A stretch of 25,145 bases of DNA from CAZIHO01 sp964538875 (GCA_964538875.1 CAZIHO010000044.1:1-25145), one strand, 5' to 3'; shown: positions 1-7,344, numbered from the stretch's first letter. A program made the numbers and translations. The notes: a model not told the origin generated them from the letters alone.

Positions 1-807
1 AGCGGCGGGAGCCGGAGCCGCCATGGGCTCGGGCGCCGGGGCCGCAGCGGGAGCCGGCGCAGGAGCGGGTGCCGGGACCGGCGCCGGTGCGGGCGTTGCA
101 GTCACTTTAGGGGGTACCGGCGCCAGGGGCGGTGCGGTTTCGGGTGCCGCCATCTGGGGCTTGGGTGCCGGGGGTGCGGCCGGAACGCTGGACTTGGCGC
201 TGTCGGCGGCCCGGAATTTATCCACATCCACCGGAGCGGCGGTCGCCGGTTTGCTGGCGGCCGGCTTGGGCGCGGCGGCGGGGGCGATCTTGAATTGAGC
301 CGTGAAGTCCTGGTTATGGGCGATGGAGCGGATATACAGGAATCCTGCCACCATCACGACCACCGCGATGACTGCGGTGGGCCAGAACTTATGTACGGGA
401 GTCGATTGACTGGGGTCGTTGGCGACCGACATGGGCTTTTCTCCTTTCTTAGGGGGACCGGGCGGGTCCCGTGGTTCGGGTGGCTGGGGGTTTTCCCCTG
501 GGCTGTCCTGGCTCGCTGGCTGGTTCGCGATCACCGGGGCGGCGCTGGGATCTGGGGTCAGGCCGGTAACCGCCGGTTCCGGCACCGGCTGGGCGGGTTC
601 CGTCACCGCGACCGGGGCGGGTGCGGCCGGCGTGGTCGCTTCATCCTGGAGTTTGGCCGCCGTGGCGGTCTTGCGGGAAGCCCGCTTGACTGGCTCCTTC
701 CGCTCCCCGTCGGCGGTCGCGGCCCGCTTGCGGACCGCCTTCTTGGCTGGCTCGGCGGTGCTGGGCGCGGTTTCCAGCTGCTGGTCGCCGGAGTCTTGAT
801 CGGCCAT
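1..807 (-). CDS. Basic, Pro/Ala-rich single-pass membrane protein, C-terminus cut by window edge
   Basis: I do not recognise this protein. 269 codons are open from an ATG at 807 to the left edge; the rest lies outside. Residues 1-60 are rich in Lys, Arg and Ala (KKAVRKRA, KRASRKTA), like a histone H1-type tail. Residues 60-125 are Pro-rich. One hydrophobic segment lies at about 141-159, flanked by K140 and R160, and is followed by a long Ala/Pro-rich stretch, presumably periplasmic. GAGAGG stands 7 bases before the ATG. A second in-frame ATG (residue 126, at 432) has a stronger ribosome site, AAAGGAG with about 8 bases spacing, so a shorter product beginning MSVANDPSQ is possible and would keep the membrane segment. 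Seen: frame, composition and membrane segment. Inferred: topology. A SPOR or other wall-binding domain could follow beyond the edge, but none is visible. Confidence 0.75.
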   Translation of the reverse strand, partial: MADQDSGDQQLETAPSTAEPAKKAVRKRAATADGERKEPVKRASRKTATAAKLQDEATTPAAPAPVAVTEPAQPVPEPAVTGLTPDPSAAPVIANQPASQDSPGENPQPPEPRDPPGPPKKGEKPMSVANDPSQSTPVHKFWPTAVIAVVVMVAGFLYIRSIAHNQDFTAQFKIAPAAAPKPAASKPATAAPVDVDKFRAADSAKSSVPAAPPAPKPQMAAPETAPPLAPVPPKVTATPAPAPVPAPAPAPAPAAAPAPEPMAAPAPAA

Positions 808-953
808 GCGTTAACCTCTCAATTGCTGCTACAACTCGAATCGACAAGGGATGAATGGGGGGATCGGCGCGGGTTGCCGGACCACAACCCACCAGCAGAG
901 CATGGTAGCACAGCCTGCCAATGATTTAATTTCTGCCTCGATGCAATCAAATT

Positions 954-971
954 TTGCTTGACGCAAAGCAA
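954..971 (-). terminator. Weak stem-loop downstream of the phosphorylase gene
   Basis: TTGCTT and AAGCAA form a 6-bp stem around a 6-base loop, 20 bases after the stop of the methylthioinosine phosphorylase gene on the minus strand. It is followed only by AATTTG rather than a real U-run, so it is at best a weak terminator. Confidence 0.3.
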
Positions 972-991
972 CCACTGATCGCGGTAGCCGG

Positions 992-1738
992 CTATGGCGA
1001 GAATTGGATGACGAATTGGCCCAGCAACCGGCGCACCTTGTCCATGCCTAGGTTCAAGTTGGCCTCGATGTCCTCAAGGCTGATGACGCCGGCGCTCTTG
1101 CCCGCCGCCCAGTTGACTACCAGGGCGCAGCAGGCGTAGCAAAGATCCAGTTCCCGGGCCAGGGCCGCTTCTGGCATGCCGGTCATGCCGACCAGATCGC
1201 AGCCATCCCGCTCCATACGACGGATTTCGGCGGCGGTTTCCAGGCGCGGACCTTGGGTGGCACCGTAGGTACAGCCGGCCACCATCGGCTCCCCCAGGTT
1301 GTGGGCGGCGCCCAATAGGCCTTGGCGCAGCTCCTCGCAATAGGGATGGGTGAAGTCGATGTGCACCACCGGACTTTGTATCTGATCGAAAAAGCTGTGC
1401 TGGCGCTCATGGGTGTAGTCGATGATCTGGTCCGGCACCGCCAGGGTCAGGGGTCCCAGGTCAGCGCGAATACCCCCCACCGCCGCGACGCCGATGATCT
1501 TGCGGGCACCCACTTGGCGCAGCGCCCACAGGTTGGCCCGGTAGTTGACCCGGTGAGGCGGAATGCCGTGGTCGGGTCCGTGGCGGGGCAAAAACCAGAT
1601 GTTCCGGTCGCCCAGGACCCCCAGGGTCAGGGGCGCCGAGGGCTCGCCGTAGGGGGTGCGCACCACCTCGCGGCCGACGATGTGCAGATTGGGCATCCGG
1701 GACAGCCCGGAGCCCCCGATGATGGCCAGTTCATGCAT
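992..1738 (-). CDS. S-methyl-5'-thioinosine phosphorylase (MTAP/PNP family)
   Basis: Phosphorolysis of 5'-methylthioinosine to hypoxanthine and methylthioribose-1-phosphate in the cytoplasm, a step of polyamine by-product salvage. The 248-residue protein has the family's phosphate-binding start IIGGSGL (residues 6-12), PRHGPDHGIPPHRVNYRAN (51-69), the core AAVGGIR (85-91) and GMTGMPEAALARE (184-196). Where adenine-specific MTAP enzymes carry an Asp motif (DYD), this protein has VVNWAAG with N209, which fits a 6-oxopurine base; this favours the thioinosine enzyme described in Pseudomonas over a true methylthioadenosine phosphorylase. The gene begins 23 bases after the stop of hpt, so the two are probably co-transcribed, and hpt would recycle the hypoxanthine released. 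No strong ribosome site is seen, which suggests coupling to hpt. Family is certain; substrate is inferred from N209 and the neighbour. Confidence 0.88.
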   Translation of the reverse strand: MHELAIIGGSGLSRMPNLHIVGREVVRTPYGEPSAPLTLGVLGDRNIWFLPRHGPDHGIPPHRVNYRANLWALRQVGARKIIGVAAVGGIRADLGPLTLAVPDQIIDYTHERQHSFFDQIQSPVVHIDFTHPYCEELRQGLLGAAHNLGEPMVAGCTYGATQGPRLETAAEIRRMERDGCDLVGMTGMPEAALARELDLCYACCALVVNWAAGKSAGVISLEDIEANLNLGMDKVRRLLGQFVIQFSP

Positions 1739-1761
1739 GGGACTGATTCCCGGGTCCAGTG

Positions 1762-2319
1762 TTAAAGATCCGCATCATCCACGGCGGCGATGCCGGGAAA
1801 GTTGCGCAGATAGTCCTGGTAATCCATGCCGCAACCGAACAGATAGCGGTCCACCACCCGGAGGCCGACGAAATCCGGCCGATAGGCACAGTCCCGGTCG
1901 CGCAGTTTTTCCACCAGCACTAGGCTGGCGACGGATGCGGCGCCCTGGCTTTCGCAATCCTGGACGATGGCTTCCAGGGTCAGGCCCGCGTCGAACACGT
2001 CGTCGATCACCAGTACCCGCTGGCCGCGCAGGGATTGGTCCGGCCGGCGCAGCCAATGCAGTTCGCCGCCGGAGGTGGCACCCCGGTAGCGGGTCGCGTG
2101 CAGGTAATCCAGACGCAGGGGGAAGTCCAGGCGGGTCAATAGATGACCGGCCGGAATGACGCCGCCGTTCATGACGCACAGCACCAGGGGATCTTGACCG
2201 GCGAAACGGGCGCTGACGGCGGCGGCCAGCCGATTCAGGGCCTGTTGCACTTGGGCCGGGGAAACCAGGGTTTCCGAGCGGGCGACGATGCCCGCCAAGG
2301 TGGACAAATCCAGGGGCAT
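1762..2319 (-). CDS. hpt: Hypoxanthine-guanine phosphoribosyltransferase
   Basis: Transfers phosphoribose from PRPP to hypoxanthine or guanine, giving IMP or GMP in the cytoplasm. The PRPP loop is RVLVIDDVFDAGLTL (residues 101-115), with the paired acidic residues D106-D107. VMNGGVIPAGHLL (49-61) is the early phosphate-binding loop and YLFGCGMDY, near the C-terminus, fits the base-binding and metal region. At 185 residues it has the usual length for the family. I chose the ATG at 2319 because the family begins just before this point and AGAAGGA lies about 11 bases upstream. The frame is open further upstream, to 2475, but that extension has no family resemblance and would run into the nrdD promoter. 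It is followed closely by methylthioinosine phosphorylase, which supplies hypoxanthine, and is divergent from nrdD. Confidence 0.92.
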   Translation of the reverse strand: MPLDLSTLAGIVARSETLVSPAQVQQALNRLAAAVSARFAGQDPLVLCVMNGGVIPAGHLLTRLDFPLRLDYLHATRYRGATSGGELHWLRRPDQSLRGQRVLVIDDVFDAGLTLEAIVQDCESQGAASVASLVLVEKLRDRDCAYRPDFVGLRVVDRYLFGCGMDYQDYLRNFPGIAAVDDADL

Positions 2320-2424
2320 GGCGGATGGGTTCCTTCTGGTTGGGCTGCCCCTTCCGGGGTGCCGACGGCGTCCAGTATAGCCGGGGCCTAGCCATCTCCC
2401 TGCGCGGCGGGCGCTGGGCGGAAC

Positions 2425-2438
2425 TTGATCTAGATCAG
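2425..2438. promoter_or_regulatory. FNR/Anr-type box upstream of nrdD
   Basis: TTGATCTAGATCAG matches the FNR/Anr consensus TTGAT-N4-ATCAA at 9 of 10 defined positions. It lies 87 bases before the nrdD start. If TATATT at 2460-2465 is the -10 element, transcription would start near 2472-2473 and the box centre (2431.5) would fall close to -41.5, the classical activating position. Anaerobic activation of nrdD by FNR-type regulators is established in other gammaproteobacteria; here it is inferred from sequence. Confidence 0.75.
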
Positions 2439-2456
2439 GGACTGGCCCAGCAAGCC

Positions 2457-2466
2457 CAATATATTG
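2457..2466. promoter_or_regulatory. NrdR box 1 (core)
   Basis: CAATATATTG matches the core of the NrdR box (CWATATATWG) at every position and is a perfect palindrome. It overlaps the likely -10 element of the nrdD promoter (TATATT, 2460-2465), so binding would repress. NrdR is the ATP/dATP-sensing repressor of ribonucleotide reductase genes. Confidence 0.72.
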
Positions 2467-2488
2467 GTAATACAATATTAAAAAACAC

Positions 2489-2498
2489 CTATATATAG
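2489..2498. promoter_or_regulatory. NrdR box 2 (core)
   Basis: CTATATATAG is a second perfect match to the NrdR core. It begins exactly 32 bp after box 1, about three helical turns, which is one of the spacings known for paired NrdR boxes. It lies just downstream of the inferred transcription start, 27 bases before the nrdD start codon. Confidence 0.72.
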
Positions 2499-2525
2499 AT
2501 TTTCTAGGTCCCTGCGAGGTTTCCC

Positions 2526-4577
2526 ATGGCGACGCCGCTCCCGCTGTCCAGCCTGATTCCGCCCGCCCAAGTGCAAAAACGGGATGGCACCCAGGTTGCG
2601 TTCAATCCAGAAAAAATCCGCTTCGCCATTGAGCGGGCGGGGGCCGCCACCGGCGCCTTCGACGCCCAGGAAGCGAACCGCCTGGCCCAGCGGGTGGTGC
2701 GGGTGCTGACCCAGCGCCAGGAGCGGGAACCCATCCCCGATATCGAACGCATCCAGGACACGGTGGAACAGGTGCTGCTGGACGCGGATCAGGTCGCCAC
2801 CGCCCGCGCCTACATTGCCTACCGGGCCCAGCATCTGCGTCTGCGTGGCGACCACCGCACCCGGGTGGACGTGGCCCAATCCATCAATGAATATCTGGAG
2901 CGGGCCGATTGGCGGGTCAACGCCAACGCCAATCAGGGCTATTCCCTGGGTGGGCTGATCCTCAACAGTTCCGGGAAAATGATCGCCAATTACTGGCTTA
3001 GCCACGTCTATCCGCCGGAGGTGGGCGCCGCTCACCGGGCCGGGGATTTGCACATCCACGATCTGGATATGCTGTCCGGTTACTGCGCCGGCTGGTCCCT
3101 GCGCACCCTGCTGCAAGAGGGGCTGAACGGGGTGCCCGGCCAGGTGGAGGCGGGACCGCCCCGGCATCTCTCGTCCGCCGTGGGCCAGATCGTGAATTTC
3201 CTGGGTACCCTGCAAAATGAATGGGCCGGCGCCCAGGCGTTCAGTTCCTTCGATACCTATCTGGCGCCCTACCTGCGTCTGGACCGGCTGGATTATCCCC
3301 AGGTGCGCCAGTGCATCCAGGAGTTGATCTATAACCTGAATGTGCCGTCCCGCTGGGGTACCCAGACGCCCTTCACCAATCTGACCTTCGACTGGGTCTG
3401 TCCGGAGGATCTGCGGGACCAGGTTCCGATCATTGACGGTCGGGAAATGCCCTTCTGCTACGGCGACTTGCAGGCGGAGATGGATCTCATCAACCGGGCC
3501 TACATCGAGGTCATGAGCGCCGGGGACGCCAAGGGGCGGGTGTTTACCTTCCCGATCCCCACTTACAACATCACCCCGGAATTCCCCTGGCACAGCGATA
3601 ACGCGGAACGCCTGTTCAGCATGACCGCCAAGTATGGGCTGCCCTATTTCCAGAATTTCATCAATTCGGAACTCAAGCCCAACCAGGTGCGTTCCATGTG
3701 CTGCCGGCTGCAACTGGACTTGCGGGAACTGCTCAAGCGGGGCAACGGGCTGTTTGGCTCGGCGGAGCAGACCGGCTCCCTGGGCGTGGTGACCCTCAAC
3801 TGCGCGCGCCTGGGCTATGTGCGCCGGGGCGACTGGCCGGCCTTGCTGAAGGACCTGGATCGCTTGCTGGGGGTGGCCAGGGACAGCCTGGAACTCAAGC
3901 GTAAACAGATTCAGCGCCACCTGGACGCGGGCCTGTTCCCCTATACCCGGCGCTATCTGGGAACCCTGCGCAACCACTTTTCCACCATCGGCGTCAACGG
4001 CATCAACGAGATGATCCGCAACTTCAGTGCCGACCGGGACTCCATCGTCACCCCGGCTGGCCGGGATATGGCGCTGGAATTGCTCGACCACATCCGGGGC
4101 CGTATCACCGAATTTCAGGAGCGAACCGGACACCTCTACAACCTGGAGGCGACGCCGGCCGAGGGGGCAACCTACCGCTTCGCCCGCGAGGACCGCAAGC
4201 GCTGGCCCGGAATCTTGCAGGCGGGAACGGCGGAGCGTCCCTACTACACCAATTCATCCCAATTGCCGGTGGGCCATACCGATGACCCTTTCCTGGCCCT
4301 GGAACTCCAGGAACCCCTCCAGGCCAAGTACACCGGGGGCACCGTGTTACACCTCTACCTGGGGGAGCCCATCGCCAGCGCCGACGCCTGCCGGCGCTTG
4401 GTCAGACGCGCCCTGGAACGCTTCCGGGTGCCCTATCTCACGGTCACGCCCACCTTCTCGATTTGTCCCCGGCACGGCTATCTGGCCGGTGTCCATGAAT
4501 TTTGTCCCCGCTGTGACGCGGAGATTCTCGCTAACCAACCTCTGGAGCACCCAACCCATGCCGACCAAAGTCATTGA
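2526..4577 (+). CDS. nrdD: Class III anaerobic ribonucleoside-triphosphate reductase, catalytic chain without the glycyl-radical domain
   Basis: Reduces ribonucleoside triphosphates to deoxyribonucleotides without oxygen. Residues 16-105 form an ATP-cone regulatory domain (VQKRDGTQVAFNPEKIR). The reductase barrel follows, with the family signatures GYSLGGLILNSSGKM, HIHDLDMLSGYCAGW (C187) and MCCRLQLDLRELL (C392, C393). The C-terminal metal-site region SICPRHGYLAGVHEFCPRC supplies C647, C660 and C663. The protein ends 20 residues later with HADQSH, so the usual glycyl-radical region (RVxGYxxPVxxWNxGK) is missing. That region is present in the next frame, which overlaps this one by 20 bases. 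No obvious ribosome site is seen before the ATG at 2526. The long ORF antisense to this gene is a shadow. Expression is probably controlled by the FNR-type box and two NrdR boxes upstream. Confidence 0.95.
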   Translation: MATPLPLSSLIPPAQVQKRDGTQVAFNPEKIRFAIERAGAATGAFDAQEANRLAQRVVRVLTQRQEREPIPDIERIQDTVEQVLLDADQVATARAYIAYRAQHLRLRGDHRTRVDVAQSINEYLERADWRVNANANQGYSLGGLILNSSGKMIANYWLSHVYPPEVGAAHRAGDLHIHDLDMLSGYCAGWSLRTLLQEGLNGVPGQVEAGPPRHLSSAVGQIVNFLGTLQNEWAGAQAFSSFDTYLAPYLRLDRLDYPQVRQCIQELIYNLNVPSRWGTQTPFTNLTFDWVCPEDLRDQVPIIDGREMPFCYGDLQAEMDLINRAYIEVMSAGDAKGRVFTFPIPTYNITPEFPWHSDNAERLFSMTAKYGLPYFQNFINSELKPNQVRSMCCRLQLDLRELLKRGNGLFGSAEQTGSLGVVTLNCARLGYVRRGDWPALLKDLDRLLGVARDSLELKRKQIQRHLDAGLFPYTRRYLGTLRNHFSTIGVNGINEMIRNFSADRDSIVTPAGRDMALELLDHIRGRITEFQERTGHLYNLEATPAEGATYRFAREDRKRWPGILQAGTAERPYYTNSSQLPVGHTDDPFLALELQEPLQAKYTGGTVLHLYLGEPIASADACRRLVRRALERFRVPYLTVTPTFSICPRHGYLAGVHEFCPRCDAEILANQPLEHPTHADQSH

Positions 4578-4749
4578 CAGCCCCGCCAATTCCTCCTCCG
4601 GCCCGGCGCTCCGGGACCAGGAGCGTACCCGCTGCGAGGTGTGGAGCCGGGTGATGGGCTATCACCGGCCGGTGTCCTCCTGGAACCTGGGCAAGCAGGG
4701 GGAGTTTCATGAGCGCCGCTATTTTCGGGCGGACCATGGCCGCGCCTGA
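4558..4749 (+). CDS. nrdD: Glycyl-radical domain of NrdD encoded as a separate 63-residue protein
   Basis: This short frame carries the part missing from the upstream nrdD: RTRCEVWSRVMGYHRPVSS, then WNLGKQGEFHERRYF, the glycyl-radical signature of class III reductases, with G45 as the expected radical residue. It sits in the +1 frame relative to nrdD. Its own ATG is 20 bases before the nrdD stop, and GGAG lies about 10 bases upstream of it, so it can be translated by coupling as an independent chain that docks on NrdD, much as the YfiD/GrcA protein replaces a damaged radical domain in pyruvate formate-lyase. The alternative is a +1 ribosomal frameshift, or a real or sequencing frameshift, that would join both parts into one polypeptide. 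The domain assignment is seen in the sequence; how the chain is made is open. It overlaps nrdG by 41 bases. Confidence 0.85.
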   Translation: MPTKVIDSPANSSSGPALRDQERTRCEVWSRVMGYHRPVSSWNLGKQGEFHERRYFRADHGRA

Positions 4750-5422
4750 CATCCGCATCGGTGGACTGACGCCCCTGACCAGCATCGACTTTCCTGGCGA
4801 GCTGGCGGCGGTAATCTTTTGCCAGGGCTGCCCCTGGCGCTGCTCCTATTGCCACAACCCGGAGTTGCGGTCGGCTGAGGGCGGCGAAGCCTGGTGTTGG
4901 GACCGGGTGTGGCGCTTTTTCCAGGGGCGCCAGGGCTTACTGGATGGGGTGGTGTTCAGTGGCGGCGAGCCCACCTTGCAGCAGGGTTTGGCGGAAGCGG
5001 CCCAGCGGTTGAAAAACCTGGGATTCCTGATCGGCCTGCACAGCGCTGGCTGCTACCCGTCCCGCTTGCGGCGCCTGCTGCCCCTGTTGGACTGGGTCGG
5101 ATTGGATCTAAAGGCTCCTGCTGGGGACTATGACCGGGTCACCCAGGTGCCAGGTAGTGGTGCCCGCGCCTGGGAAAGTGCCCGCCTGCTGCTGGCCAGC
5201 GGAGTGAAGCATGAGATTCGGGTGACGGTGCACCCCCATCTGCTGACCAGGGCGCAGGTGCGGGATACCCTGGATCAGGCCAGGCGCTTGGGCGCCAAGC
5301 ACCTGGTGGTGCAGGCTTGTCACCCAGAACACAACCCGGACACCGCCGGACTGCCGCCGGTGGATTTGGCGAGTTTGCGCTCCTTGGCCAAGGATTTTCC
5401 TGGCCTGGCGGTACGGGAATAG
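4709..5422 (+). CDS. nrdG: Anaerobic ribonucleotide reductase activating enzyme (radical SAM)
   Basis: Uses S-adenosylmethionine and a [4Fe-4S] cluster to put the radical on the glycine of NrdD. The cluster motif is CPWRCSYC (C41, C45, C48), followed by HNPE as in NrdG/PflA-type activases. VFSGGEPTLQQGL is the GGE SAM-binding motif, and WVGLDLKAP a later family motif. At 237 residues it matches the longer NrdG proteins also annotated in pseudomonads. The ATG at 4709 is preceded by GGGGGAG with 4 bases spacing; a second ATG at 4736 (residue 10) is possible and would give a start nearer the conserved region. Overlap with the glycyl-radical frame indicates translational coupling, giving the radical domain and its activase in similar amounts. 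Confidence 0.93.
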   Translation: MSAAIFGRTMAAPDIRIGGLTPLTSIDFPGELAAVIFCQGCPWRCSYCHNPELRSAEGGEAWCWDRVWRFFQGRQGLLDGVVFSGGEPTLQQGLAEAAQRLKNLGFLIGLHSAGCYPSRLRRLLPLLDWVGLDLKAPAGDYDRVTQVPGSGARAWESARLLLASGVKHEIRVTVHPHLLTRAQVRDTLDQARRLGAKHLVVQACHPEHNPDTAGLPPVDLASLRSLAKDFPGLAVRE

Positions 5423-5704
5423 GTATTGAATGAGTGTGCAGGGGCGCCCTTAGCACGACCTTGAGACGCTATTTCGGTGTTAACCACGCAATTTCCCCAA
5501 ACCGGATACCCGCTTGGCAATTGAGGTGTTTTTCCGTAACATCGCTTCACCCAGGAGAGATCGGCGCACCTTTTTTAGAATAATTCATGGCATCCGCGCC
5601 CCTGGCCGCTGTAACGCGGCTGGCGACCTAGTTGGTGAACTCGATTCGAACAATCCCACAAACCGCCCCTTCGGGCACAGGCTTTGGCTTGAGGACGACC
5701 ACAG
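5423..5704. other. Intergenic leader between nrdG and the tetraheme cytochrome gene
   Basis: No convincing gene is seen in these 282 bases. The interval contains a good sigma70-type promoter (listed separately), the palindrome GGGCGCCC soon after the nrdG stop, and a small GCCGC/GCGGC hairpin in what would be a leader of about 155 bases. Confidence 0.6.
5514..5542 (+). promoter_or_regulatory. Sigma70-like promoter for the NapC-type cytochrome gene
   Basis: TTGGCA (5514-5519) and TAACAT (5537-5542) are separated by exactly 17 bases. Each matches the consensus at 4-5 positions. Transcription would begin near 5549, leaving a leader of roughly 155 bases before the start codon. Prediction from pattern only. 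Confidence 0.5.
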
Positions 5705-6343
5705 ATGCGGAATCAGAGTAGCGGCGGCACGCCCCGGAAGCGTTCTCTTTTCGTTCTTGCGCTGGTGTTCATGGCGGGCGCGCTATTTACTGGCTTGATG
5801 AACGTCGGCATTGCCTTCACTAATCAGGAGGCGTTTTGCACCAATTGCCACTCCATGAAGATCAACTTGGAGGAGCTCAAGGAAACCGTCCATTACTCGA
5901 ACCGGACCGGCGTCCGCGCCACCTGCTCCGATTGCCACGTGCCAAAGGAATTTGGTCCCAAGATGTGGGCCAAGATCATGGCGGCCAAGGATGTGTATCA
6001 CGAGTTGATGGGGACCGTGGATACTAAGGAAAAATACGAGGAGCGCCGTTGGCATATGGCCAACCTGGTGTGGGACAAGATGAAGGCGAATAATTCGCGG
6101 GAGTGCCGCAGTTGCCACGATTACAGCCAAATGAACCTGTCGGTGCAGACCCGTTCCGCGCGTAATCGACATTCACGGGCGGTGGATGAGGGCCAAACCT
6201 GCATTGATTGCCATAAGGGCATAGCCCATACGGAACCGGACGAGCCGGACACCTCGGACAAAGCCAAGAAGGGTGCCGCCAAGGCAGCACCAGACAAGGA
6301 TCCGGCTCCGAAGAGCGAAACCGGGTCCGAGCCGGCCAAGTAG
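5705..6343 (+). CDS. NapC/NirT-family tetraheme c-type cytochrome
   Basis: A membrane-anchored quinol-cytochrome electron carrier facing the periplasm. A single hydrophobic anchor spans residues 14-36 after a basic N-terminus (RKR). Four heme c sites follow: CTNCH (45-49), CSDCH (74-78), CRSCH (134-138) and CIDCH (166-170), the exact NapC/NirT pattern of four CxxCH in about 170 residues. Residues 178-212 form a charged, Lys/Ala/Pro-rich tail that is not part of the family core. GAGGA lies 9 bases before the ATG. Such proteins normally pass electrons from quinol to a terminal reductase (nitrate, nitrite, TMAO), but no reductase is next to it. Its neighbours are a secreted ankyrin protein and sulfide dehydrogenase, so it may instead connect the sulfide-oxidising system with the quinone pool. 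Family call is firm; partner and direction of electron flow are inferred. Confidence 0.92.
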   Translation: MRNQSSGGTPRKRSLFVLALVFMAGALFTGLMNVGIAFTNQEAFCTNCHSMKINLEELKETVHYSNRTGVRATCSDCHVPKEFGPKMWAKIMAAKDVYHELMGTVDTKEKYEERRWHMANLVWDKMKANNSRECRSCHDYSQMNLSVQTRSARNRHSRAVDEGQTCIDCHKGIAHTEPDEPDTSDKAKKGAAKAAPDKDPAPKSETGSEPAK

Positions 6344-6402
6344 GGGATAATAGGGACCCGAGGCCATTGCGGGTTCGTGACTATGCCGGAGGTTCGGTTG
6401 CC

Positions 6403-7344
6403 ATGAAATTTAAGTCCCTGATTGCCGTGCTCCTTGGCGGTTGCCTGGCCCTGTCTGCCCAGGCGGGGGAAAGTGAAAAGGAAAAGGAATTTCGGATCGC
6501 CGCCGCCATCGGCGACAACGACACCCTCGTCCGCCTGCTGGGGCAAGGGATCGAGGTGGATACTCCCAACAGTCTCGGTAAGACGGCGCTCATGATCGCG
6601 GTCGAGACCGGCAACATGGAAACCGTCGCGCTACTGTTGTCCCGGGGCGCCAAGGTGAATTTGCGTACCCAGGGTGGTTGCTCCGCCCTGACCTTCGCCG
6701 CCGAAAACGGCCACATCGGCGTCTCCGCCCTGTTGTTGGAAACCGGCGCCCACCTGCACGATCGTACCCGCAGCGGCTGGGATGCCCTGATGATCGCCGC
6801 CCGTTACGGCATCACTGACATGGTGGACCAACTCATCTTCAAGGGCGCGGACGTCAAAGCCTCCGATAAGGATGGCCGTACCGCCATGATGCAGGCGGCG
6901 GAAAAGGGCCATGCGGCCACCGTGGCGATGCTGCTCAAAGCAGGCGCGGAAATCGAATCCAGGGATAAGCAGGGGGACACGGCCCTCATCATTGCCGCGG
7001 ACCGGGGCCACCTCCAGGCCGTCAAGACGCTGTTGGACCAGGGTGCGCAGGTCAACGCCGTGGACGCGGATGGTGCTGGCGCCTTGACCTGGGCGGTGGG
7101 TCAGGGGCGCGACGATATCGTCAATCTGCTGTTGGATAAGGGAGCCAACGTCAATCTCCAAGATAAGGACGGGGTGACGCCCCTGATGGAGGCGGTGTCT
7201 ACGGGTCATGAGGGCCTGGTCAAGACGCTCATGGACCATGGGGCGCAGCCTGGCCTCAAGGATAAGCAGGGGCGCTCGGCCCTGGACATCGCGCAGAAGA
7301 AAGGCAACGCCAAAGCCCTGGCAATTCTCCAGGGCAAAAAATAG
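6403..7344 (+). CDS. Secreted ankyrin-repeat protein
   Basis: 313 residues. Residues 1-22 are a signal peptide (MKFKSLIAVLLGGCLALSAQA), so the protein is probably periplasmic. The rest is almost wholly ankyrin: nine consecutive units of 33 residues, each with the GxTALxxAAxxGHxxxVxxLLxxGAxVN pattern, including N- and C-terminal capping units. Ankyrin arrays bind other proteins; there is no catalytic domain. I chose the ATG at 6403, which starts the signal peptide and has GGAGG 10 bases upstream; the frame is open to 6367. The gene stands 59 bases after the tetraheme cytochrome gene and upstream of fccA, all on the same strand, suggesting a role in assembling or protecting periplasmic cytochromes or in holding the Fcc and NapC-type proteins together. 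Periplasmic ankyrin proteins are known in proteobacteria (for example Pseudomonas AnkB beside catalase), but the role here is unknown. Confidence 0.88.
   Translation: MKFKSLIAVLLGGCLALSAQAGESEKEKEFRIAAAIGDNDTLVRLLGQGIEVDTPNSLGKTALMIAVETGNMETVALLLSRGAKVNLRTQGGCSALTFAAENGHIGVSALLLETGAHLHDRTRSGWDALMIAARYGITDMVDQLIFKGADVKASDKDGRTAMMQAAEKGHAATVAMLLKAGAEIESRDKQGDTALIIAADRGHLQAVKTLLDQGAQVNAVDADGAGALTWAVGQGRDDIVNLLLDKGANVNLQDKDGVTPLMEAVSTGHEGLVKTLMDHGAQPGLKDKQGRSALDIAQKKGNAKALAILQGKK

Noticed and set aside
50..115. Apparent simple-sequence repeat (GCCGGAGCC-like)
   Set aside because: It is the codon pattern of an Ala/Pro-rich segment of the minus-strand protein rather than an independent DNA repeat.
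295..924. 209-codon plus-strand frame near the left edge
   Set aside because: Gly/Arg/Trp-rich antisense shadow of the minus-strand membrane protein, which has a ribosome site and a membrane segment.
1762..2475. Longer start for hpt at 2475
   Set aside because: The extra 52 residues have no family match and the added region contains the FNR-type box and the first NrdR-type box of the nrdD promoter.
2478..4133. 551-codon open frame on the minus strand
   Set aside because: It is antisense to nrdD, which has clear family motifs over the same span. The frame is open because of high third-position GC; its His/Gln/Val/Gly-rich product has no domain pattern.
5636..5670. tRNA-like T-arm sequence (GTTCGAATC on the minus strand)
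   Set aside because: The flanking bases do not form the required 5-bp stem and no acceptor, D or anticodon arm can be built around it.
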